Shown here: positions 1 to 9,900 of the stretch, piece after piece
How positions within the stretch are numbered: the first letter of the stretch is position 1
Layout of the letters: the number at the start of each line of letters is the position of its first letter
Assembly: GCA_963971225.1 (NCBI GenBank)
Contig: OZ020269.1
Location: forward strand, 20,706,921 to 20,770,920
Source of the DNA: Melieria omissa
Taxonomy: Eukaryota; Arthropoda; Insecta; Diptera; Ulidiidae
Direction of reading: 5' to 3'
Length of the DNA: 64,000 bases
Made by a program: the position numbers and the translations under genes
The notes under the pieces: generated by a model
Seen by the model: only the letters and a program-made list of their open reading frames with translations
What the model was told of the DNA's origin: nothing
Databases searched by the model: none

Positions 1-660
1 ATTTTTCAGTAACTATTTTCGGTGGAAAAGCCAGTTTCCAAAAATTTAGCCGTAATTCAATCTGACATAAAAATGTCTCAACTTTAAAATTTTATAATCA
101 AAACTAAAAACTAAAATATGTGACATCAACTCATTACTGCCTGAACGTAGGTAATTTTCAAAGAATTTTTTCAGTGAGTTTTTTGGATTCAAAACTTAAT
201 TTCGAAAAAACTGGCCATAGTTTATTCCGACATAATATTGTCTCCACTTAAAAAACTTGCAACCAAAACTAAAAACTAAAATATTCGATACTGCCTGAAC
301 GTAGGTTTGTTTGCTTAAGATTTTGTAGTGACTCTTTTCGGTACAAAATCTAAGTTCGAAAAAATTTGCCATAATTTTTTCCGACATAAAGATGTCGTAA
401 CTTTAAAAATTTGCAATCAAAACTAAAATATTTGGCATAAACCCATTACTGCCTGAATGTAGGCTTAAACAAAATTTGGCTATAATTTATTTCGACAATC
501 AATCAAAACTAAAAACTAAAAAATTTGACATTAACCAATTTCTGCCTAAACGTAGGTCTTTTTTTGAAGAATTTTTTCAGTGAATCTTTTACCATATTTT
601 TGTTCGACATAAAATTGTCTCAGCTTTAAAAATTTGCAGTCAAAATAAAAAACTAAAAAC
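1..660. repeat. Tandem repeat array, unit about 155 bp
   Basis: The marker TACTGCCTGAACGTAGG recurs, with small changes, near 135, 289, 447 and 540. Each copy is preceded by AACTAAAAACTAAAA and followed by a TTTTTCAGTGA-like stretch and a TTCCGACATAA-like stretch. Spacings are about 154, 158 and 93 bp, so the last interval carries a deletion. The array runs off the left edge of the window, so its real length is unknown. A non-coding satellite-like array; no coding potential seen. Confidence 0.75.
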
Positions 661-2480
661 ATTTCATACTAACGCTTTAATAACTAAATGGACCTTTGTT
701 TTGAGATTTTTTGTGGTACTTTGGTTTTTTTTACTTTCGTTTTTACAAACTAGGATTTAAAAAAACATGGCTAATATGTATCCTGCCATAGTTATGGCTA
801 TTTGTTTACAAAAAACCAAATTTTCCCACTTTAAAAACTGTATCTGTTAATATTTTTACATCGATCATAAACAAATATTGTTATTTACGAAAATTTATAA
901 GACTACCTCATTACGTTGGACTTATTGTTGGGCACTAATAGGTTAAGGCGACGAAATATACACTTATTGATTTTTTCATCCTCGACCTCTAAAAAGACCA
1001 TCTAACCAACGCAATTTACCTTAACTTCTTCTCAGTAAATTGGTTTAACTTTCCTTGATATTGCATGAAAAGAATAAACCTAATATCTCTTACCAGCTCC
1101 AATTTGTATGTGCTTTTGGATAAACACTTTATTGGCATTTAAATACATATTCGAACGCAATGGGTTAAAGCCGTCTATCCTCTTCTATCTTCACTACCTC
1201 TCATAATGTCAAAGTTTCAACACATACATAACTAGATGAGTTATTTATTTGCTGTGTAGTGTCTCTCAACGTCATCGCATCAAAACACGCACTTCAAGCA
1301 AACGCACACACATTCGCACACGACACAAAGTTCTACACTTCACTACCCGATTTCGACGTTTCTGCCCTGCTCCCCCGTTATCGCCAGCTATGCAGATTTT
1401 CGAGTGACTTGCAGTCAACACTTTACTTTGACGGCGCTCACACACGTCCATCTATTTGATCATCTCTGCCGTCTGTCCCACTCGCTTTGGCTATCGCTGC
1501 TGTCAATGTTACAGCAAATATTTGCCGCTTCTTGCTCCACACACTCGCACTCGAACTCGCATGCAATGTTGTTGCTATTGCACTGTTGTTGATATCCTTG
1601 CGCTGACTTGAGTGCTGAGTGTTGACTGTGACAACACGTTTTGGCTATCGGCAGCGGCTATGTTGTGGCATCGACGAGTTGCGAATGTGTCGCATGCAGC
1701 CGTTCGTTGCGTGCAATTTCGTTAAAGGCGGCGCCAATTACTGCATTCGGTCTATTGGCATGACGAGTGGGCTGTCTGCCAGTTCCAGTGCTGCTTTTAA
1801 TGCACTTTTCGTTTGATTTGAAATTTGAATGATTGCATAGTGCCAATTTTGTTCTTGTTTTGTTGTTGCTGTTGCCACTATTATTTTGCAATAGGGCATT
1901 TATTGCAATGTGGAGTGGCATGTTCTGCAGGTTTCTTCTGCGTTGTTGTTGTTAGTATAGCAGCAGCGCAGCCGTTTGCGTCGTTTCCGGCAAACAGACA
2001 AACAATGTAAATAGTTATAACAATAAATGTAAATTTTGTAAACTTGTACATGTTGCAGATGTTCCTATGTATGTGTGTGTCTCATGTATGAGGCAAGTGA
2101 ACTTTGTAGACTTGGTTGACAATGCAACTTGAAGTATGAAATGTAAATAGATTTAGGTTAGGTTTACAAAGGTTGTGTGTAATGGCCAAAAATTGTGCAG
2201 TATACAGCAGACCAGTCTTTGATACAGCTTTATATTTCTTCATAAATACATAGAAAAAAATATGACAAATATTTGGTCAAAAAGTTTCTTTATTGCATTG
2301 CTCTAACATCCCTCAAATCGGTCTCTGATTCATTGATTACTCTCGATTACTTAACTGCAATTTGTAAATGTGCTGAATACTATAAAAATTGTCGTGTTGG
2401 AAGTGGTGTAACGATTTTCTAGAATTTGGTGCATTATGACACAAATGGTAAATAATTTTTGAATTTCCTCTTTTTGCCAT
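661..2480. other. Gene-free stretch upstream of Pka-R2
   Basis: AT-rich sequence, then a more balanced stretch (about 1250-2000) with short open frames on both strands. None resembles a protein I recognise or has a convincing splice structure. Nothing supported here. Confidence 0.5.
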
Positions 2481-2489
2481 ACAAAAAGG

Positions 2490-2634
2490 TTGCTGACCTG
2501 GTTCTTGGTTTCTTTGGTTTTGCGTACAACTTTTGAGCCAAGTATGATTCGAAACTTTCTTTTGTACCAGCAATTTTTGGGTTTGGGGGGAGGTTTAAAC
2601 CCCCATAACCCCGTGTGTGCGCCACTGCCTGGTT
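2490..2634. mobile_element. Possible solitary end of a hAT-type element
   Basis: The stretch ends in G-tracts and C-tracts followed by GCGCCACTG. On the - strand this reads CAGTGGCGCAC then a GGGG-rich run, the same style as the ends of the hAT element at 22632-24752. CCTGGTTT directly follows and CCTGGTTC occurs near 2496, a possible 7/8 target duplication. No matching left terminus was found, so this is a fragment at best. Confidence 0.3.
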
Positions 2635-3373
2635 TACTTGTATGATATCACTCATTCATATCTTTTATATCTTATCTGATACCCATTGTATCTTTTTCCT
2701 TCGTATTTGTGGAAGATTATTCAACTGTTTAAGTGATAGTCAATGTGCTATCAGTGAACTCAGCTTAAGTTTTCAATGAAATTAAGCAAATCTAAAATTT
2801 GTCTAAGGCTATGATGACGAGCCTTTTTATGCAATGGGAACTTTCTTTTCTTGGTAAAGCTGAGACATTGAAAGTGTGCTGTCTAAAGCACTTTGAATGT
2901 TTCAATATCTTATTTATCTTATTCTAATAAATGTCTAGAGTCCGACCGATACCAAATTTTGTGGCCGATGCCGATTAATCGGTCGGAAGGGCGAGTTTAA
3001 CCGATGCCGATTAATCGGTCAAAAGGGCAAAAATCGGCCGATGCCGATGCCGATTACATAGAAAAAATAACACAATATAATAACAAGAATAACAAAATAA
3101 ATATTGCATACAAATTCAATTTTTTATTCAACTTAAAATTACGATTTTTTTAATTAAAATTTGTACTCTCAAATTGCGACCCGTTGTACAGATGCAGTGG
3201 GAAAAAGGCAGAAAACAAATTTGAAAAAAATAAAAGGCCTGTTCAAAAGAAATGCTTCCAATTAAAAAAGAAGGATAAGATTGAAAAATTAAATACCTCT
3301 TCTTCTGATTTCCACATTAAGAGACGAAATGCATAGAAATTTTGAGAAAATCTGTGTTTTTAAGAATACCTAG

Positions 3374-5176
3374 TTAAAATTTAATATTCTCGACAAGGCT
3401 CTCTATAAAAGATATGTGTTGAGGTTTGAAACTAATATTAAAAATAACCCCAAGGAGTTTTGGCGTTATGTTAATTCGAAAAAGAAAAGCTCTAATATTC
3501 CTACCTCGATGTTTTTGGGGACGAAGATCTCTAATAGTGCACTTGAAACCGCTAACCTTTTTTCTGAATTCTTTGAATCAAACTTTGAAAAAGGTAATGA
3601 TTGTTCTTCTGCTACAAATGAAACTTTTCATTCCTTTGACTTTGGGTCGTTGACCCTGTCTGAGGATGATGTAATCTTAGGCATTTCGAATTTAAAATTA
3701 ACGAAGAAACCGGATCTTGACGGGATTTCCTCGTTTCTTCTTAAAAAATGCTGCAACGCAGTTGCTAAGCCGCTGCAGGTAATATTTAATAAGTCCCTTG
3801 AGTCTGGGATTTTCATAGATGCCTGGAAGAAGTCATTTATAACCCCCATCTTTAAATCTGGAAATAAAAACAATGTTGCGAATTACAGACCAATAACGAA
3901 GCTAACGACGACTAGTAAACTCTTTGAGTGCACTGTCAACTCCAAAATATCTTTTGCAGTAAAACACTTAATCTCGCCATCTCAGCACGGGTTTGTCGCG
4001 GGTCGTTCAACTATAACAAACCTTACACTGTTTTCCGAGTATTGCATATCTGCCTTTCAGGAAGGATATCAAGTTGATGCGATTTACACCGACTTTTCGA
4101 AAGCGTTTGATAAGGTGTCGCACGCGGTTTTGATCAAAAAATTATCAAATTTGGGGTTTCACTCTAGTATGCTATCATGGTTTATATCCTATCTTAAAAA
4201 TAGAGAAAGTTTTGTTAGTATTGAAAATGTCAACTCTCGACCATTTGTAGCAACTTCTGGTGTACCACAAGGCAGTATCCTTAGTCCACTGTTGTTCATT
4301 CTTTTTATCAATGATATTTCATACGACGTCAGAAATTCTCAGTGCCTTTTGTTTGCCGATGACTTAAAGCTTTACACTAAAGTTAAGGATTTTTCGGACG
4401 TTTCTAATTTACAGTCGGATATAAACTCAATCGTTCGTTGGTGTGTTAAAAACCAACTCCAACTTAATGTTTCAAAGTGTCACTTTGCCACTTTCTCGAA
4501 GTCAACCAATCCTATAAACACTCCGTATTCCCTGGCAAACTCCCCGCTTGGTCGAATCATGGAAGTTAAAGACCTTGGGGTAATTTTTGATTCTAAATTC
4601 AGCTTTGTACCCCACTTGAATTACATCATACCTAAAGCCTACTCCTTGCTAGCGTTCATTCGCCGTAATGGTGCGGAATTCTCTGATCCATACACGCTTA
4701 AGTCGCTTTATACAAGTCTGGTTCGTTCTAGGCTAGAATATGGTTCTTTCATATGGAATCTATTTTATGCATCTCATGTCTCACGAATTGAACGAATCCA
4801 AAAGTCGTTTGTTCGATTCGCTCTGAAGTCTCTCAGGTTCACAGATCCTTTACCATCCTATGAGGCACGTTGCAAGCTAATTGACCTAAAGTCTCTGGAA
4901 AACAGAAGAGCAACCTTGGCACTGATGTTCGTTTCTGACATCGTGGTGGGAAGAGTTGACTGCCCGTCTTTGCTGCAGTTAATTAACTTCAATGTTCCTT
5001 CAAGAGCGCTACGACAGGCAGGCACATTCTACTTAAGCACTTGCCGAGCTAATTATGCTTTAAACTCCCCTTTATACAGAGCTTTAAACGTGTATAACAC
5101 TGTATCATCTAAATTCAAGTTAGACTTGTTTCTCTCAAAAGATGTTTTTAAAAATGATCTAAAACATGTCCTCTAG
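3374..5176 (+). CDS. LINE reverse transcriptase (partial ORF2, N-terminus missing)
   Basis: The frame is open from 3374, with no natural start, to TAG at 5174-5176, about 600 codons without a stop. The product would copy element RNA into DNA at a nicked target. Recognisable reverse-transcriptase blocks, in order: NYRPITKLTTTSKLFE, QHGFVAGRST, YTDFSKAFDKVSH (first catalytic Asp), SGVPQGSILSPLLF, and LLFADDLKLY (the FADD active site). A thumb and C-terminal part follows. No apurinic endonuclease or RNase H domain remains. Family: CR1/Jockey group. The long open frame suggests a fairly recent insertion, but the copy cannot be autonomous. Confidence 0.88.
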   Translation, partial: LKFNILDKALYKRYVLRFETNIKNNPKEFWRYVNSKKKSSNIPTSMFLGTKISNSALETANLFSEFFESNFEKGNDCSSATNETFHSFDFGSLTLSEDDVILGISNLKLTKKPDLDGISSFLLKKCCNAVAKPLQVIFNKSLESGIFIDAWKKSFITPIFKSGNKNNVANYRPITKLTTTSKLFECTVNSKISFAVKHLISPSQHGFVAGRSTITNLTLFSEYCISAFQEGYQVDAIYTDFSKAFDKVSHAVLIKKLSNLGFHSSMLSWFISYLKNRESFVSIENVNSRPFVATSGVPQGSILSPLLFILFINDISYDVRNSQCLLFADDLKLYTKVKDFSDVSNLQSDINSIVRWCVKNQLQLNVSKCHFATFSKSTNPINTPYSLANSPLGRIMEVKDLGVIFDSKFSFVPHLNYIIPKAYSLLAFIRRNGAEFSDPYTLKSLYTSLVRSRLEYGSFIWNLFYASHVSRIERIQKSFVRFALKSLRFTDPLPSYEARCKLIDLKSLENRRATLALMFVSDIVVGRVDCPSLLQLINFNVPSRALRQAGTFYLSTCRANYALNSPLYRALNVYNTVSSKFKLDLFLSKDVFKNDLKHVL

Positions 5177-5239
5177 TTTTAAGTTTAGTTTGTAATGTCT
5201 GTAAGAACAATCTGTTCATAGACTTAAATAAATAAATAA
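3374..5239 (+). mobile_element. 5'-truncated Jockey/CR1-like LINE
   Basis: This copy holds most of ORF2 from the reverse-transcriptase entry region to the stop, a short 3' UTR and a tail of TAAA repeats (about 5226-5239). The endonuclease domain and ORF1 are absent, as expected from 5' truncation during target-primed reverse transcription. It lies inside the hAT element at 2936-5431, so it is the younger insertion. The 5' boundary is approximate. No clean target-site duplication was recognised; AAGAA on both sides is weak. Confidence 0.85.
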
Positions 5240-5439
5240 AAAGAACATTACATACATTACTGAAAAGGGGTGTAAGAACCTGATGGTACAAAAAATGAAA
5301 ACAAAAAAATGAAAGTAGAAAAATAGGCCGATGCATCATCGACCAAAAACGGCCTTTTTTGGCCGATGCCGATACCAATTTTATTGGCCGATACTAGCCG
5401 ATGCCGATGCTGATTAATCGGTCGGGCTCTATAAATGTC

Positions 5440-6430
5440 AAATATATTGACTTCTTTTATTTGTAACAGACCTTACACTGCAATTTAACTCTCCTTAAAT
5501 GTCCACATGGAATTATTTCGCAAAATAGCAAACATAGTTTACTAGTTTGGTAAACATCGAAATATTGAAAGTGTGTTGACTAAAACGTTTTCTATGTTTC
5601 TGGGTTTTATTCACAGTGTAGATTCTAAAACAGTCACAACCCACTCAAAGCGTCACCTATTTTCTGCCGGGTTTCCACGTCTCCACACTTTTGTCTACTG
5701 GGTCTGCGCAATTAGTTATTTTTAGGCCGCCTGCATCAGTGCTCAACCAAACAATTTTCAGCTTATGATGCCCTCAAACGTTATCAACACTTATTAATAA
5801 CCGCTTCATTACTTTCAAATACTCGTATGACAATTGACTTAACTGTCGAGCCCATGTCTTAGTTATCTTAAAATTTTAATATTTATTTTTGACATGCGGC
5901 AATCTATCAGCGCTGCTTATGGCTTCTTAATGCTCGAGTGGCATCACACATATACACACAGACGAACTCTTCACCTGATACATTGGTCTAGCTTCCCCCC
6001 CTAACTCACACTGACCTACACACATGGGCCCATTCAACCGATAGTCGACCGCAAATATCGGGCAACGTGTGCCTAATATTCCGGTAAAATTTTTCATGTA
6101 CTCCAAAGAAATTAATCAAACGAAATGGTAAACACTCAAAGGCAAATAAATATTTGTTAAGCACGTTCCGTTCGTTCGCTCATTCTTGCTCGTCGATGCT
6201 GCTTCCGCTCGACGCACTGTCCAGCAAATAAATTGATGTGCGAACAGCGACAGCAGCAGTGACTGCGGTACAGCTCGAGCGGTACTTGAGTTGTGTTGGT
6301 GATTCGACTGGCAAATTGACCGGCGTACGGCCTGTTTGCTTGTTGGTTTGCTTTGTTTGCTTACTTGTCGTCGTTTTGTGTGTGTGTGTGTGTGCCGTAG
6401 TGCAACCGTAAGTAGCAGCCAATGCACGCC
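5440..6430. other. Presumed upstream flank of Pka-R2
   Basis: No coding exon or repeat recognised. The (GT)n run near 6376-6393 is a short microsatellite. Promoter or enhancer elements may be present but cannot be identified by eye. Confidence 0.4.
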
Positions 6431-6618
6431 TATTTATAGCGCGCTGCGCTCAAGAGCTTTGCCACAAGTACGACACACGGACGGACAGACAGACGCTCTT
6501 TAGTTAAGCACAACGAATATCAATGAATTTTCATTACTTTGTAGCCCATTGGCTTAATGCACAACATTATGAAGGCTGATTTGTGTACTTGTAGAGTTGC
6601 GTACACTTGAGTGCGGGT
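6428..6618 (+). promoter_or_regulatory. Candidate Pka-R2 promoter and 5' UTR exon
   Basis: A TATTTATAG box lies at about 6430-6438. A GTAAGT donor at 6619-6624 pairs with the TTTTCAG acceptor ending at 6745, giving a 127-bp intron in front of the coding exon. The transcription start would fall near 6460-6470. This is inferred from motifs only; transcripts would decide it. Confidence 0.35.
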
Positions 6619-6752
6619 GTAAGTGTGCGCAAGTAACGGAAATGACAAATTTAAGCCCATTGCTTCATACTTTTACTTGCAACTTTTACTTCAACTTATT
6701 TGATTTGTTCTTCTTACATACTTGTGTTTTTGTTGTTGTTTTCAGCGAGACC

Positions 6753-6966
6753 ATGTCCGCTGATCCGAAGCCTCGGGTTCAAGTGCCCGATGCGCTGAGA
6801 GAGGTGTTGCTGGAGTTCTCGATTGCATATCTACTGGAACAGCCCGGCGATGTGGTCGACTATGCTGTTCAATATTTTGGCAAACTGCAACAGACGCGCC
6901 AGGCAGCGTCGAACTTTTACCGCACCGAATCACCCGATGATAGTAGTGTACTATCACAAGAAGAGG
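6753..6966 (+). CDS. Pka-R2: Pka-R2 coding exon 1 (dimerisation/docking)
   Basis: The acceptor TTTTCAG ends at 6745, and the ATG at 6753 lies 7 nt into the exon in the context GAGACCATG. It encodes residues 1-71, with the amphipathic helix containing [17 protein letters not shown] that dimerises and docks to anchoring proteins. The donor is GTAAGT at 6967; the exon ends in phase 1. A mariner element begins only 105 bp downstream. Confidence 0.95.
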
Positions 6967-9900
6967 GTAAGTGTGACCGCCAATTTTTAAATGTTTCGAT
7001 TCAACAGATATGTAATAGAAGCAGAATTTCTTATCATAACTTTTATACTATATTTTGTATAGAAGTACATACAGGGGGGCTGGTATGAACTGAAACAACT
7101 TAAAGATGCTCTTGAAGTTGTATTTTCGAAGGCTTTTCTTTCGTATAAAAGCAAAAAGATTCCTTATATCTTTTATTATTATTTTACATTATAACATTTT
7201 AATATATCCGCCTTTCGCTGCGATAATTTTGTCCAATCGGTGAAAAAATGACTCGCACGCTGCCCGTACCTGCTTTTGTAGGATTCGGTTCCATTCCCGG
7301 ACAAGTGTGTATCTGAGCGCGTTCAAACTTTGGTGGTTTTTAGTGCAAACCTTAGTCTCCAAAATACTCCAGATTGAGAAGTCCATTGGATTCGCATCTG
7401 GTGAATTTGACATCCAATGTTGTGCAGAAATGAAGCGAGAAACGTTGTTTTTTAACCAATCTTGGTTAACACGCGCTTTGTGAGCTGGTGCCGAGTCCTG
7501 CTGGAACGTCCAAGGCTTGCAGCCGAAATGTTTCGTTGCCCAAGGCTTCAGAGCAGCTTCCAGAATTTTTTCGCGATAAGTTTGCCCATTAATTTTAACA
7601 CCAGGCTCCACAAAGACGAGTGGTGATCGACTATCGGTTGTTATGGCGGCCCAAACCATAACCTGAGCAGGCGAATGACGTCTGGTTGCCAGACGAGTGT
7701 TTAAATTGTCTTGTGACCTCTCACGTAACCATACATGGTCGTTTTGTTTGTTTATGGCTTGCTCAAAGGTGAAAATCTTCTCATCGGAAAACACGATATT
7801 CGGAATATCACCATTTACGGCCAGGCGCTTCAATTCCTTCGCTCTTTCCAGCCGTAACTTCATTTGTTTCGCGTTGAGACCATGCACTATTTGTATCTTG
7901 TAGGGCTTTAGTTTAAGCCTATTTTTCAATATTTGTTGCATGCTCCAACGCGATACTTTGAAATCCCTTGCCAGTTTGTTTGCGCTTCGTTGTGGATTTC
8001 GCTCAATTCTCTTCTTCACTTTGCGAACCATTGCTTCATTGGTAGCTGTTTTTTTCGAACCGCCGTCAAAACGTTTTTTAGAGCTGCCGGTCTCATTGTA
8101 ACGTTTTATAGTCTGCCACACGAAAACTCTATTTGCATTCAAATGCCGAAGCCTTTTAACGATTTCGGAATTTGAGATTCCAGTTAAATATAACGATATC
8201 ACATTCTCCCGTTTGAAATCCATGACCACAGAATTTTTTTAAGAAACACTAAATGAAAACGCTATTACACACATGTCAACAATTAAATCAACTGTCACTG
8301 AGTCAAATTTGAACGCGCTAAAATTAACAGTATTATAACTACGGCAGTTCAAAGTTGGTTTCAGTTCATACCAGCTACCCTGTATAATGTTTGACTTTAG
8401 GCATGAAAATATAAGTGGTGACAAACTATGCGATTAGCTATGATATGGCAAAGGAAGCCAGATTAGACGTAACACATAGGTTAGTTTGGTCCATGGTGAT
8501 ATCTTCGGAGTTAGTCCCACTTAAGGTTCAAACTATTGCGAACCCATAAAGCGGCGTACTAATTCTTTCAAGTCTGCGTTTGGTATGTCAACGAGGTCCT
8601 TATCAAAAAATTCACTTTCATAAAATTTAATGGCATGGCACAGTTTCAGTGTTTGGTTTCTAGTCAAACTTGTCCACAACTTATTTAATAAGGGGGCCAT
8701 ACAATTTATTAACAACCCGTTACCGGGTTGCAATCTACCGCAAAAGTTCTCACCGGGCACCTGAGATGGTCACACTTAGTCAGAGCAAGAGATGATAGGG
8801 CGTCCTCAACGTGGTCCTTCCACCCAAGACAAGATCTCGCCGTCGATCTTCAACTACTGCGTCGAACACCTTTTTCATCGTTCATAAAAAGTCCACAACT
8901 TGTTCTGCTTTCTTTAGTCAAATTTTTGTTGCGTTGGATATTGTCGAACTTAATATATTTGCATATCAAGTAGTCTTGGGTTCATGGTATCAGCTAAAGC
9001 TTCATTTGCGATTCATTAGCCCAAATGTTTTATTTATATATCTTTTTTATTTTTTGTTTTCGATTATTGCAAAAACATCTTTGAGCGATTTAACTCTTCA
9101 ATTCCCAGTGTCACCTGTAGGTGACAGATGCTTAATATTTTTTTCCTACCACACAGGTTTTTGTTTTTTAATTCTAACACTTGTATAGCAAAGTCAATTA
9201 GTAGTACATGTTTATTTAATTCTCCTAGCAACACTAGCGAAACGTCATTTGTCAAATTTATTCATTTGTTTCACGCGTAGTTAAAGCTGTGCGAGTTTGT
9301 ATGGTTTCTTTCAATATAAAAATGAGGGTAGTTTAAACATTTTTATGTATTTTTTTGTCTTATCCAAACGAATCTAAGCTATTTTATATAAAAAGAAATT
9401 TTTCTTTTTCACTATTTTGGACATGGGAATTGAAGGGTTAATATGAAACATAATTGAAAATCAACGCAAGAGTCAAGTAGTCTTTTATTTGTAAATGAAC
9501 CAATCAGAAAAAAATTCCTTCCTGATAAAACCAAACGGGTTGTAACTATAACTGGAAAAAAATCTTAAAAATCATGGAAGAATTTCATACAGAAATCCAT
9601 GCAATAATATAATAAAAGTCACCAATGATTTTATAATTACTTCCTGGGGCGTTCTAGTGCTAAAAAGGAATATTTGCTTCTAGAAGAAATTTGTGAGCCT
9701 ATTTTTGAATTGATTTTTTGTATCTATATTTTTTTGATATCTTTTGAGGTTAATATGTTGAAGTTTAACTTGAAGAAATTTACTTACTTAGCTGGTCATA
9801 ACAACCTGTTGCCAGTGTTTCAGCATACCTCTTCAGTCTCATAAGTCAAGCGCGGTTAGTGGTCTCAACCTGATCACTCCATTTCACAACACGGTCTTTC

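Larger units (their letters stand above)
2936..5431. mobile_element. hAT-type non-autonomous element, interrupted by a LINE
   Basis: The left end is TAGAGTCCGACCGAT and the inverted right end is TAGAGCCCGACCGAT. They are flanked by an identical 8-bp duplication TAAATGTC (2928-2935 and 5432-5439), the duplication size typical of the hAT superfamily. Both ends carry many subterminal copies of CCGATGCCGATTAATCGG, an imperfect palindrome, as expected for transposase-binding arrays. No transposase of its own is visible. The interior is split by a truncated non-LTR retrotransposon (about 3374-5239). Without it the element would be roughly 0.63 kb. Confidence 0.85.
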
